Below, piece after piece: positions 12,349 to 23,743 of a stretch of 64,000 bases of DNA. Position 1 is the first letter of the stretch. The number at the start of each line of letters is the position of its first letter. The notes under the pieces are model-generated. The model had not been told where the DNA came from. It did no database searches and saw nothing but the letters and a program-made list of their open reading frames with translations. The stretch is from Zanthoxylum bungeanum. Lineage: Eukaryota > Streptophyta > Magnoliopsida > Sapindales > Rutaceae. The stretch covers positions 1-64,000 of the forward strand of contig SKCR01037590.1 in assembly GCA_019454045.1 (NCBI GenBank), read 5' to 3'. The translations under genes were made by a program, and so were the position numbers.

Positions 12349-12361
12349 CACCCCCAAACCT
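12349..12361 (-). other. Athila-like polypurine tract
   Basis: The plus strand CACCCCCAAACCT abuts the LTR end at 12348. On the minus strand it is AGGTTTGGGGGTG, a purine-rich primer site directly upstream of the 3' LTR. It confirms minus orientation and the LTR boundary. Confidence 0.8.
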
Positions 12362-13628
12362 AACATTTTGCTAGTCCTCGAGCAAAACAACAAAATAAAA
12401 TTAAAATTAAACTAAGCCACTTTCGTAGGGATCACGGTTGTATTTAGCGTATGCAACAAGCCTTTAAACCCCTAGGTGTCCCTAGTGGACGAGTTGTAGT
12501 CTCGTGAGGGTTTACAGCATCGATACCCACAAACGTTTTATAAAAGTAAAAAGTTAGTTAAAACGAATGCACACAAAAGCAAAAAGATAAGAGAAAAGAG
12601 AATAAAGAAGTTAATGAATAATCAAGTGAAACTTCTACTCCAAGTTACTAGTTGTTTTGTTTCTTTCTAAACTACCGAATAAGTAAATTCTCCGATTATA
12701 TTTACCATTCTCCATATACACATCCAGCAAAATATTAATCAACTCATTTTTGCCCACAACAGTCACAAGTGCAATTGATAAGAGAATAATATTTTTGTCC
12801 TAAGGTTCTATTAGATTTCACACCTTTTTATAGTAATGGAGTAAATTTTTTTTTTTTTTTTTTTTTTTTCTGATTTTTCTGATTTTTTCTTTCTTTTTTC
12901 TCTATTTTTTATTTATATATAATATCTTCTGTCTATGTAGCGAGCTTTGGGTCGGTGGCTCCCAAACCAGTTGGCTTTAGGACACCCCTACAGACTTAAT
13001 TACCCAGACATTAGATATAATATTTTTGCAACATCCTTGATCCATGTAGCGAGCTTTGGGCCAGTGACTCCCAAACCAGTTGGCTTTAGGGCACTAGGTG
13101 TTAAAACACCCTTACAGACTTAATAACCGGATCTTAGATGCTTATTTTTTTTTTTTTTTTTTATTTTTTTTTTACTCCATCACTTTTTGAGATGCTTCCT
13201 CCAATTAAACTATAGCACTGAATATTACAATCCTGTCAGTTACAGCTCATGTCCGTATGTTACTATGCATGTTGATAATACCTGCCAACTAAGCATATGA
13301 AGATCCATTTTAGTCAGTTTTATGGAGAATCTACAAATTAAATAATTCAAAAGGAAATAAACAAAAATTAACTTGTTTCGAAATAGGTTTGAAATACGTC
13401 TCAGGAGTGGAAACTCCTTACTCAGCTATCTCTTACCAATTTCACATTTTTAGTCAAAATAAAAACACAAAAACGCAAAATATTTTTGTAATTTTTGAAA
13501 ATTTTTCAATTTTTTTGTATTTTTCGAAAAATTTTGGACTAAAAATAAAAAACACACATAAATAAAAACAAGATACTAATCAACTAATTCCCTCCCCCAA
13601 ACCTAAATAAGACATTGTCCCCAATGTC
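12362..13628 (-). other. Athila-like 3' untranslated region
   Basis: About 1.27 kb between the LOG-like frame and the polypurine tract. No protein frame is seen. It contains T-runs (about 12847-12869 and 13146-13170), an imperfect 109-bp direct repeat (12935-13142) and AT-rich sequence. In sense orientation this is the 3' untranslated region of the element RNA. Confidence 0.6.
12935..13142. repeat. imperfect 109-bp tandem duplication
   Basis: Unit 1 starts at 12935 and unit 2 at 13044. Both begin ATGTAGCGAGCTTTGGG and contain CTCCCAAACCAGTTGG and ACAGACTTAAT. The units differ by substitutions and a small insertion. The repeat lies in the 3' untranslated region of the minus Athila-like element and is flanked on both sides by T-runs. 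Confidence 0.75.
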
Positions 13629-14342
13629 TTAAACATTAGAAGAAGAGTTTAGAAGATAGTACCTGATTAGCTGAAATTCTACAGGAAATTTAAAGGTTAA
13701 GATCCAGACTAATCGACGTCTCTTACCACGATCGTCCTCAAACCAATTTATCTTTGAAATGATAGGGTCAACTTGTGGTTCATAGGCTATGAGTTGGTCT
13801 ATTAGATCCGGAGCAGTTCTGGCAGTGAAGAGGAGTTCTTTCATAGGTTTTGACACGAACCCATTTCTCCGAGCATCATCAAGAAACACACAAAGAAAAT
13901 CATAAAATCCTTCAACATTGTATAGTCCAAGCGGTTTCTGGTGTATGTTCAAGTTTGCCCAAGATAACACTATAAAAATTTCCTCCAATGTGCCCAAGCC
14001 ACCTGGCAAAGCAATAAAAGCATCAGCACGGTTAATCATTTCTACCAGTCGTTCAGACATACCTGGCACAATTAGTTCCTCTCCGTTTGATGGTCCAATA
14101 AGATTTGCTTCTGCAAAGGGTTTTGGGATGATTCCCAAAACGTGACTACCTCATTCCTGTACTACCTTTGAAACGATCCCCATTAGTCCAAGATTTCCTC
14201 CGCCATATATTAAGTGCATATTTCTTGCAGCTAAGACTCGACCCAATTCCTGTGCTGCTTCTATTTATTGTGGTTTAGTACCAACACTACTACCGCAAAA
14301 CACACAAATATTTTCAACTCGTCTTCTTGAAGTGGCTTCCAT
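13629..14342 (-). pseudogene. LOG-like cytokinin riboside 5'-monophosphate phosphoribohydrolase, broken, carried by retrotransposon
   Basis: The frame runs from ATG at 14342 to the stop at 13629 (about 237 codons; LOG proteins are usually 200-230 aa). Family hallmarks are visible: VENICVFCGSS near the N terminus, YGGGNLGLMG, LGIIPK, the catalytic/phosphate-binding signature PGGLGTLEE (14002-14028 region), [20 protein letters not shown] and the C-terminal INW segment. LOG enzymes cleave cytokinin nucleotides to release active free-base cytokinin. Two stops break it: TAA near 14266 and TGA near 14152; the plus copy has TAC and GGA there. No intron is present. It lies between the Cys-rich frame and the polypurine tract of the minus Athila-like element. 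The C-terminal extension after INW (about 40 residues) is not typical. Family assignment is strong; it is non-functional as it stands. Confidence 0.88.
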
Positions 14343-14619
14343 GTTTTTATGTATTTCTTTCTCAAATCAGGATGCCTTCAAAAGTGCATTGACGAGCTGA
14401 ATTTATAGTATAGTACCTGAAAAGGGTGAGTAAAAATAGTACAAGTATCTTCCAGAGGACGATTAGTAGCAAAATAGTAAAATAAATCGTGATAGTAAAA
14501 AAAAAAAAAGTCTGGATCCTGTCGGAGAAAATAAAAGAAAACAACAAAACAAATCAGAATTATTAGAAAAAGACAAAGAGATATAATATGTACAAGAAAA
14601 GTAACGGCTTGTTTGACAT
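14343..14619 (-). other. spacer between Cys-rich and LOG-like frames, with splice-acceptor-like sites
   Basis: In minus sense this holds a long pyrimidine-rich tract ending TTTTCTCCGACAG and, further on, ACCCTTTTCAG just ahead of the LOG-like start. Both look like plant 3' splice sites, and both are recognisable in the plus copy at 62222-62232 and 62320-62326. A short hydrophobic reading frame (ILLLIVLWKILVL) is also shared by the copies. Whether it is translated is unknown. Confidence 0.45.
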
Positions 14620-15168
14620 CTATGCGTCAGGGACAAGCTTCCCATCCAATTTTCTTATAAATTGACAAACAGGGTCTTTTTGAGTCAGATTCCCAAGACT
14701 TACCTGTTGTCTTTCTTTTAGAAATTGTGTATGTAATTTGCGAATGGCTATATGAACATATCCACTGGGATGCGTCTCAAGAGTCGAAGATAGATCATCT
14801 AAAGACTCCTTACTCAAGCCATCCCTAATGAATTTAATTTTGTCTTCGCGATTATCAGACACCATTCCTAAAGAACGACAACGAGTATTACAATTCCAAC
14901 GTGCACATTTGAAACAAACACCCATTTTCTTTGCTCTACGTTTCTTTGAATATGTGCTTCTTCCAAATCCAGGCAAATAAGAAGTACAAGAATCAGAATA
15001 TTCACCTGCTAATCGAACTCGTGCTTCGATTACCCAACGAATGTCATTACGAATACCATGGTTCGTCAGTAGTCTCATCCTTTCCAAGCGAGCTTTGTAA
15101 ACTTTCATCAGAGAATTTTGAGGGAGAGAAGAAAATTGCTTGTGAAGATTTGTGAGAGCTTCTTCCAT
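14620..15168 (-). CDS. Cys-rich basic protein of Athila-like element, function unknown
   Basis: An open frame of 182 codons from ATG at 15168 (MEEALTNLHKQFSSLPQNS) to the stop at 14620; in-frame codons extend 11 residues upstream. I do not recognise the family. Visible features: a basic stretch KKRRAKKMG (possible nuclear localisation signal) directly followed by a Cys cluster with spacing C-x2-C-x4-C-x3-C (CFKCARWNCNTRC), then a charged region NREDKIKFIRD and a Ser-rich segment. It lies after integrase and before the LOG-like frame, as in the plus copy at 61594-62041 (there followed by an early stop). A splice-acceptor-like TTTAGTTTTTGCAG lies just upstream. It could be an accessory nucleic-acid-binding protein in the position where Athila elements carry env-like frames; no membrane segment is seen in it. 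Confidence 0.6.
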   Translation of the reverse strand: MEEALTNLHKQFSSLPQNSLMKVYKARLERMRLLTNHGIRNDIRWVIEARVRLAGEYSDSCTSYLPGFGRSTYSKKRRAKKMGVCFKCARWNCNTRCRSLGMVSDNREDKIKFIRDGLSKESLDDLSSTLETHPSGYVHIAIRKLHTQFLKERQQVSLGNLTQKDPVCQFIRKLDGKLVPDA

Positions 15169-15307
15169 CTTGTAATGACTAAATCTGCAAAAACTAAACA
15201 CACAAAATTAAATCACACCAAATCACAATATATATAAAGATTGCATGGGTTGCCTCCCTGCGAGCGCTAAGTTTAAAGTCGTCAGCTAGACGTGACTTTT
15301 CGAACGT
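15169..15307 (-). other. post-integrase junction with GGGAGGCAACCC motif
   Basis: In minus sense the integrase stop is followed by sequence containing GCGCTCGCAGGGAGGCAACCC (plus 15246-15270) and then a T-rich stretch ending TTTTTGCAG ahead of the Cys-rich frame. The same motif follows integrase in the plus copy (61483-61513). From memory, GGGAGGCAACCC after pol is a recurrent feature of Athila-type elements. Confidence 0.55.
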
Positions 15308-16139
15308 TTAGGCTGGATCTGAAAGTGTGACACTTTCTTTTTGTCGCTCTAACGGTTCTCCCCAATAATGCTTAACCCGCTGACTGTTAATTTTGAATGT
15401 GTTGTTGGTATTGGGATCCAGTAACTCAACAGCTCCATGTGGTAAAACCTGAGTGATCACAAATGGACCTGACCACCTTGATTTCAACTTTCCAGGGAAA
15501 AGTTTCAACCTCGAGTTGTACAACAACACCTGTTGCCTTGGTTCCAACTGTCTGTGCACTATTTTTCGGTCATGCCATCTCTTGGTCTTTTCTTGTACAG
15601 TCTGGCATTCTCATAAGCCTGTAGGCGAAATTCCTCCAATTCATTGAGTTGGTGAAGTCTTTTCTCTCCTGCATCTTGTGGATCAAAATTCAACTTCTTC
15701 AGTGCCCAGTACGGCTTATGTTCAAGCTCAACTGGCAGATGACATGCTTTCCCAAACACCAATCGATATGGTGACATACCAATGGGTGTCTTGTAAGCTG
15801 TAAGGTAGGCCCATAATGCATCGTCCAGTTTTGTAGACCAGTCCCTCCTTGTTGATCCAACGGTTCTTTCCAAGATTCTTTTGATTTCTCTGTTTGAAAC
15901 TTCAACCTGTCCATTTGACTGTGGATGGTAGGCTGTGGCAACCTTGTGAGTAACTCCGTATTTGGATAGAAGTGCATCAAAGTATTTGTTGCATAAATGA
16001 GAGCCACCATCGCTGATGATTGCTCGAGGTGTTCCAAACCGAGTGAAAATGTTCTTTTTCAGGAATTTGATCACCACTTTTGAATCATTGGATGGCAGTG
16101 CAATTGCTTCAACCCATTTGGAGACGTAGTCTACAGCAA
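15308..16139 (-). pseudogene. Athila-like integrase, partial and frameshifted
   Basis: Minus-strand frames carry the catalytic core from [16 protein letters not shown] through IISDGGSH (second Asp), [17 protein letters not shown] (Glu) and the C-terminal domain (SRWSGPFVITQVLPHG, NSQRVKHYWG) to the stop at 15308. The zinc-finger N terminus is missing because a deletion fuses gag directly to the core near 16139. A one-base loss near 15592 shifts the frame relative to the plus copy. The enzyme would insert element cDNA into chromosomes. D-x35-E spacing is as in Ty3/Gypsy integrases. The plus copy at 60081-61452 supports all boundaries. Confidence 0.88.
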
Positions 16140-16925
16140 CCCATTCTGAAGACGCTGAGGAAAAGGTGGAGGTGGAGTAATCTGTTCTTTTTCCTTTGCT
16201 TCTTTTTCCTCCATCTGTTGCTCTGCTTCTTTTGGAACATCTTCAATGGTTGCCTTGATTCCAACATCTTTGTTGATTTCAGTACCACTTTTCAAGGTGA
16301 TGGCTTGACATTGCTCCTTCCCTCGGTTCCTTGGATTCGGTTCTGTGTTGCTGGGAAGATTTCCTGGTGCTCTATAACTCTGAGCATTGGCCAGTTGTCC
16401 AATCTGATTTTCCAGTGCTTTGATAGAAGCTGATTGGTTCTGAATCATAGCATCATATTTTTTTAACTGAGCCAGCACTTCTGCCATTACTGGTTCTTTT
16501 TCATGCTCCTGGCCTTTGTTATGTTGCTGGAATACAGGTGGTGGATTGTTCTGTTGCTGAAATCCTGGTGGTGGATTGTTCCTTTGTCCAGAATTGTTGC
16601 TCCATGAAAAATTGGGATGATTCCTCCACCCTAGGTTGTAGGTGTTGGAATATGGATTGTTTCCCTGTCTGTTGAAATTGTTAACATAATTCACTGTTTC
16701 TTCAGGTTGAGTTGGCTCTAGTGCTCCTCCATATGTTGAACTTGGTGCTCCAATATTGCTTTGAGTGTTGAGAGTCTCCATGAATTTGCATATCTGGTCC
16801 AGTTTGGCACTAACTGCTGTGTTGGCTCCAACTTCATAAATTCCTGCAATTCTTTGAATCAAGCTCCTTTCTGTTGGCCACAAGGAATTGTTATTGGCCA
16901 TCTCTTCGATTAGGTCCCAGGCTTG
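16140..16925 (-). pseudogene. Athila-like gag, C-terminal part
   Basis: Minus-strand frame from MANNNSLWPTERSLIQRI through an Asn/Gln/Pro-rich nucleocapsid-like region (NNFNRQGNNPYSNTYN, repeated NNPPPGFQQ) to [10 protein letters not shown], where an internal deletion joins it to integrase. The upstream half of gag is at 26359-27068; the two were separated by insertion of the LARD at 16926-26353, with GCTTG duplicated. The protein forms the capsid that packages element RNA. It matches the plus copy at about 56890-57650. Confidence 0.88.
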
Positions 16926-19548
16926 TGTAGGGGTTTTAGGGGCTAAATCCGGTAACGCAGCGGAAGCGGTGGAAAATCGTATTTTCCGATTTCAAAACTT
17001 TTTCTCAGATTAGTTAAATAAACATATTTATTTAACATTCCAATAATCAAATTATGAGATAAAATTCAAATAAATCATATTTAAGTGAATTTACCAAATT
17101 ACCCTTACTTTAGTATTTTGTCCATTTTAGTCCGAAATTGATCTAATCAATTTTGAATGATTCTAAATCATTTCTAAGATGAACTTAGCATGTTCAAAAC
17201 ATCAAAACACCAAAAGCACCAAAAATCCCAAATTTTTAATCCTTGGCCGAATGCACCTCCAAGGTGCCATTTTGTGCACTTTGTCATTTCATGCATCAAA
17301 ACACATCAAGATATAATCCAATGAACATGAAACTTTATATGCATCATATACACATCCAAATACACAACATATATGAAAACCCCCAAATTTGGAATTGGTC
17401 ATGAACCCTAATTTTTCAATTTCTTCAAATTGGACAAATTAGACCAAATTGGTTAAATCAACTACTTCAATCATGTTTCTTCCATCCAATCAAAGTCTCA
17501 ACACAATGAAACAACTCAAGATCAAATCTAGGTCATCTAAGAGTGGGTCAACAACTCTAGATTAGCAACATGGTTTCCAAAACCTTAAAAGAAAGCTTAT
17601 AACTACAATAGTCACAACCTTCCTTCATCATACATGCACAACACTTCCATCAAAACTTCCATCAACAAAAACACAAGGAATAAAGAAAGAAATAACCTAA
17701 GAACATCATATGTTAAAGCCTAGATCCTAAGGAACATTTTCCTTTCTAATAGCAAGTTGGAAAAACTCACTCCTAAAATCCAAGCTTTCTTTGATTTCTT
17801 CTTTCTTTCTCTCACAAGCTTCCTTTGCTTCCATTAATGGAGTTTTTCTTTAAAGTGTATTAGGTTAAGAATGAAATGAAATGAAAAACAATATATACTT
17901 GTTTCCAACTTGCCTTGGCCGAAATTCACAAAGCAAATACAAGTCTTGTAATTTCATTTTCATTTCACTTTACATTTAATCAACTTGATAAAATATCTTA
18001 ATAACACTTTATAGATATTATATTAAGTCAACAAATGCAACTAAGAAGAATATAACTCTTATATTTAAGTGTTATGGCCGAAATTAATAGAAAATAAAGG
18101 AAAAAGATATTTTATTTTTCAACAATTTTGAACAAATATCTTAAGAAGTCAAAATCAATTTGACAACCTTTTCCTTTAATGTATAAGTCAACAATTGCAA
18201 CTTATAATCATTTCCTAACTTTATCATTTGGTGATATATTTATATTTTAATTATATTAATCATTTAACAATTAAATAATTAAATAATTAATTAAATATAA
18301 ATATATCAAATATATGTATTATATTTACTTTAAATATCTCAAATACATATATTGATGATATATGTCAAATACCTTTATTTGACTATTTATTAATGTGTAT
18401 TTAATAATATCATATATTAAAAACAAACACACATTAATTAGGAAATGACGGTTCGGCCCGTTCGCATGTATTTTTCGTTTAACGATTAAACGATTTATAA
18501 ATAATCATCATTATTCATAAATGTTGCTCTAGTGCTCTACGAGTATGTTTCATTATTGAGACTCTCTAGATTCAGGTATATCCGTCACGAAATCCAATTT
18601 CATGTCCATAATCTATCCACCCGTAGATTATGACGATCACGGATAAACTAGCTGAATCATACAGGTCGAGGTCATTGCATACGTATAATCCCTCCGTCAC
18701 AGGTATCCAGATAATCCCAGAGATATAGATGTGAACGTCAAATCTCTATAGGTATTATCTCGTCGACGTATCTATTAGCAATCTCTAAATAACACTCGGA
18801 ACTTACTTCCGATGTATACTGTGGCCACAGATTTAACAGACTGCTAATAATATATGGACTATACCTATGCTCTGTACACAGAACTGACGGATCCTATCTT
18901 GACACACACAGGATATCCTGAGGATCGATCCACACCCAACGAACAGGCGGAGGTCTGATCTAAATAGATCGGTGACGTGACTGCCATCTAAGTGTGGAGG
19001 ATGTCTCATACATCCACAGTGGTGTCTCAAGTCGAATGACCACTATGCTACTCAACCCGAAAGATTCTTATTGACGTTGGTGTACCATCCATTAAGAATC
19101 TTCGGTGAGCCGTTCAGTGTTTATCCACTATAAACACCACACGTCTATACGAGTCTCCATAGACTCATGGTTCATTGGGATAAACCATCGGACCAAGTCA
19201 CGATATACGACATGTACTGGTCTCAACGGATTTGACTAACCGACCCGTGTTAGCAAATCTTGACCAGGAACTATGTTTGATAATATACATATAGCAGTGA
19301 CACTTCCCAATGTCAATTACAAACTAACTTTTAACTGTGTACTGCATTATATATTATCGGGCCTTTGTCTAATATATACATATCACTAAACCACATTTAG
19401 TTTCAATCTAATCGTAATCAGATCGAATACGTATATAAGAACAAGAGGTGCAACCATAAATAAGTAATATTATGGAATAAGGGGATGTTCGTATTCATGA
19501 ATCAGACATAAATACGGCCGGATTGGCGTCTAAGCACCAACCCCAACA
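16926..19548 (-). repeat. LARD 3' LTR (type 2)
   Basis: Matches 23744-26353 along its whole length with scattered substitutions and small indels, and matches 7868-10492 in inverse orientation. It ends CCCCAACA at 19548 next to the polypurine tract. No gene inside. Confidence 0.92.
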
Positions 19549-19561
19549 ATTTCTCCCACTT
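19549..19561 (-). other. LARD polypurine tract
   Basis: Plus ATTTCTCCCACTT; minus sense AAGTGGGAGAAAT directly upstream of the 3' LTR. It differs from the Copia tract of this window (AAGTGGGAGAT) only by two extra bases. Confidence 0.8.
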
Positions 19562-22500
19562 GCTCTAGTGCCAATCCACGGTATCATATACACGTCTCAA
19601 TGTGCATCGTATGCACATGGTCCTCAAAAGCTCACCCAGTACTTAAGAGGTAGGCAACAAAAACAAGTCCGCTATAACATATTGAGTTTGTCAAACAAAC
19701 TCCATCGTTTCCCATAGTCAGCATCATTCATATTTTGTAGAATCTAGATTATACATTAATATGACTCTGATGATACACAAGTATTGTGCTACAGCTACTG
19801 AGTTGTCCAAGTATTTAAGGATCAAATCCAAAATACTATGAAGACAACCGCAAGCACAATAACAATTCAAAACTTCTATTTTATAAGGTCACTATGCAAC
19901 TTCATAAGTCAATACTTTATAAGTTGCATTTAATTCCACTATAAAAGTAGAATCCTTCGTGACACACTCCCACTGCATCTTTTGTGACTCTTTATGACGT
20001 AGACTGTCTAACGTCATAATTAGTCTCAAAACTAATATGACCCTAATGGTTGCAGACTATATTCTCCATAATTAGAAACTCGTTCTTAATATCTCAAAGA
20101 TCACAAAGAATGTGTTTCAAGATCCATCCTATGGTCTATAGGATGTCAAAATAACTCGTAACAATTACGATTAAATCGACATCGATAATCGCACATAATA
20201 AAGTATTCACTATGTCATCATCAAATGATACATAATATTGTTTAGACATTCTAATCAATATCTCTTTCTAAAAAGGAATCATCCTTTACGAAAGATGAAT
20301 ACTTTGTATAAGACATACAATAACTGTCGAACAGTTATACTAACTGTCATACAGATAGCCTTGTTATGTCCTTCATTAGATCATATCTAATGTACGAATA
20401 ATAGGAGTATCTCACAAGTCTCCAAGTTTCATATCATATATAAAACTTTATATAAAATATAACAGAGACAACTCCACTGCTTTCACGGAGGATCAAGAAG
20501 ACTTAGGTAAATCTTTTACCTTACAAACATCTCATTATTACAAAATAATGATAATGTCGTCAGGATATATAACACTAGAAAGTAATTTGTACGCTCCCTA
20601 ACCCTTCTATCACTATGTATTCTATATACTTTGACAAGATCAGACAATCTGACGATATCAAAAATAGAGAACACATACTTCTGGAAGACTTATCCGAGTC
20701 TACAATAGGCTCTATAAGCTAGCACACTAAACTGCGATCTCAGCAGAATACAAACTTTAGGGCCATTTCAGAATGAACTCTTCAAATAAGGAAATCACAA
20801 CTGATCTCTTATCTGAATAAGTCATCCAAAAACGCCACTTTGCATTCTTTAGCTAAAATATACAGTTTATTATCAACATTAACCAATATATCTTTAATTG
20901 TTCAATTAGCGTGACTAGAGATAAGTTTTCTCAGAATCTACAATAGATTGCTGAGTATAACTTTTCTCACTGTCATACTATAAAGGTCAAACCTTTAATA
21001 AGCTCACATTGCTTCCGTTGTGCAAACAATTAGCACAAATCATGAACTAATTCATAATGAAAGCGTAATCAAGTTCAAAACTTGATCATAGTAAGCTATG
21101 AACAATCTTAGATCTAAGGTTCAATGGTGAACTTCCAGAATCGATATCAAATATCGCTTCCATTAAAAGTCATAGGATAATTTTTCTTCAATAAGAAAAC
21201 AACGGAACCATTAAGTATCAAATACTCGTGAATGATTCTGTTATCCTATTGGACTTGCACGGAAGATGTATAAGGGTTTGCTTCAATCTTATTAATACAT
21301 AGTTCCATTTATAATTTATCATTCTCACATTTGACTTCAATAAGTCAAGTCTTTTCTACAATAGTTAACATCTGATGTTACACACCAAGTAATAAAACGA
21401 TTTTATTACTTAGAATCGTAGGAAAGATATTCTATTAAATAGAATACAATGTTCTATTAAACAGAATAAACGATACTTTTACTTATACCTCCGAGGTATA
21501 TAAGTAATTTCCATTATTAACTATTATATAAAAGAAGATTGAAATCTCAAACTTTTCAAGATTCAAATTTTCTACTTATACATATCATATATGCAACTGT
21601 AGAAAATAATGGAACATTAATTAAAGAGATGAATTAGTGTTACTGGAGTATAACCCCAAGAGTATTGAAACTAATTCGGTAACTTTCAATATCAGACGAA
21701 TCAAATCATATAAGATTCGATGCTCCCACTACTCAATTCCATCAAGATGGAATCATGGAAGAATAATATTGAATATGAATCATATTCACTAAATAACCTT
21801 AGAACTAATTGCTTTAAATTCATACGTTTGATCGTATCAAAGATCTTTGAACAGTTCAAAGACATGTTATGAATTTTGAGGATAGAATTCTCTAAAACCT
21901 TTAGATTGAATATATTTGAACAAGTCAAAAATGTTCAATCTACGTTTCATCAGAACAGATTGAAAGTACTTGATACTTTCAAGACTTTCAATATGTGTTC
22001 CTTCAGAAACACGTAACTAAGTTATGACAATTCATCAACTAAGTTACGAAATAAAGAAAACTACCTTAAGCAATTATTATTTATAAAACTACTGCATACA
22101 TCCAATGTATCATTTAAATAAATTTGGTGGTCCAATGACAATCATTGGTTAAACGATCTTAATCACTTTCCTGAATACAATATTCATTAAATGGATAAGG
22201 ATGTGTAGTGTGATCTAGTATCAAACCATCATCTATCCATACGGAATAAGCATCCAATGCTTAAGTGATTAAACTCATAAAGCACCGTTCTAAATTATTT
22301 ACTTTACCGAGAATTTTTCTCTTTATGTTTATCTCTACGTCAATGACACTACTAGTTATTATAAAATATGTAACAATTGTTTATAAAGAACAAGTGACTA
22401 TCCAATAGTCGCAAGTTCCGATATCAAATATCAAAACAATCATTAACCAATATTTCAAATACTAGACGGAGATCTGGTATCCCATACCTATAGTGTAGTA

Positions 22501-23728
22501 TTGTGAAAATCGATATTTTCTATACACAAATATACGCATCTCCTTTCTTTAGATTTACTATTTGCATTCAACTATTCACAAACATTGTAAATAACTGATT
22601 AGCAAATTGTGTCAGACACATACCTCTAAAGGTAATTAAAGCTTAAGAAATGTCATTACTAGATAAACAAGTACCTAATAGGGCTTTCTAAATGCCAGTC
22701 AAGAATCTCGAGACATGAACTAATTCAAGTCAATTCTTACTGCATAAGAAACTATTGTCTCTAAAGTATTATATCTTAAAGGGGATATCTATCTAGATTA
22801 TCTATCATGACTTAGAAACTAAGTCATTAACCATCTTTATTTTTCAAGAAAATCGGAACAACAGTTCCCGATGGTTTAGACTAATCTAATAATATCCTAG
22901 TCTATTAGTATCTAGAACCTATTCTAGAATAACTGCAACCAAGAGTCAAGTCAGATAACATATCAAAATATGTGTGCAGTAAATAAAAGTTTAATTCTAT
23001 ATATCAATAGAATAAGGAAACAAACAAGCAGCAATTTCCATAATAACATACACTGCCTAAGTTATGGAATATTTTAAACTTAGCAGTGCCTCCCATTATT
23101 TTACGTAATGCCGTAATCCCCAACGGAAATTCGAGAGAATTCAATAATTAAATCGAATTCCATAATGGGAAGAGGACCCCATGAATATATTTCGACTCAC
23201 AGCAGAGGCACGGTCTCGCCGACGTATATTCACAGGTAGACAACTAATTGTCAATCACTCACTGGTGACTCCAAGGTTCCGGTCCTGGCCGTTTCTCGTT
23301 GTCGCTGCGAAGGCAGGCCCACACGGAGACGTACCAAGGTTAAACTTGTCAATGATAAACTCAAGTTACTTGCGTAACCCTGACAGCTAGGGCACGTTCA
23401 GGATTCCGCTTTCGCTTGAATTTATCTAGTATCTAATATACATTCGGCATAAATAAATTTCTATCAGCTACACCCTCACAGCAGAGGCACGGTCTCGGAT
23501 GTAGTCAACGAAAAGATATTTATAAAACCGTATTGACAAGACGGACCAAGAAACAAGTATTCCAAATACTAGTTACTTTAAAACCTTATTAAGCGGGGAT
23601 TCCATTAAGTGTCATACAACCTAAATCTAATCAAATTAGATTATAACATGCATGTATAAAGTCAAGAAAACATGATTAAACATTGAATAAAACAAGCTAA
23701 TCATTTATGGAGGCCTAGAATCAGACTC
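19562..23728 (-). other. LARD internal region, non-coding
   Basis: About 4.2 kb with no open frame above 75 codons and no gag, protease, reverse transcriptase or integrase motif on either strand. It is AT-rich except for a GC-richer patch at about 23190-23345, near the primer-binding end. A 23-bp direct repeat (23196-23218 and 23475-23497) brackets that patch. Possible roles are packaging or leader RNA structure; this is inference. Confidence 0.8.
23196..23497. repeat. paired 23-bp direct repeats in LARD leader
   Basis: The same 23 bases (beginning CTCACAGCAGAGGCACGG) occur at 23196-23218 and 23475-23497, 279 bp apart. They bracket the only GC-rich stretch of the LARD interior. In element sense they lie a few hundred bases downstream of the primer-binding site. 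Confidence 0.8.
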
Positions 23729-23740
23729 GCTCTGATACCA
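23729..23740 (-). other. LARD primer-binding site (tRNA-iMet type)
   Basis: The plus strand GCTCTGATACCA, minus sense TGGTATCAGAGC, lies 3 bases inside the 5' LTR. It is complementary to the 3' end of plant initiator tRNA-Met and extends as GAGTC. The Copia units of this window use the same primer site (48184-48195). Confidence 0.88.
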
Positions 23741-23743
23741 TTT

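Noticed and set aside
13918..14145. 75-codon plus frame opposite LOG (and similar at 62574-62801)
   Set aside because: Antisense shadow of the conserved LOG-like coding sequence; conserved only because the sense strand is.
23181..23390. 69-codon plus frame in the GC-rich LARD patch
   Set aside because: Opposite to element sense, Arg-rich by composition, no similarity; better explained as GC-rich leader RNA.
23729..23740. Possible tRNA gene fragments (also 27178-27195, 56039-56056)
   Set aside because: Only the 12-18 bases complementary to tRNA 3' ends are present, next to LTRs. They are primer-binding sites, not tRNA genes.
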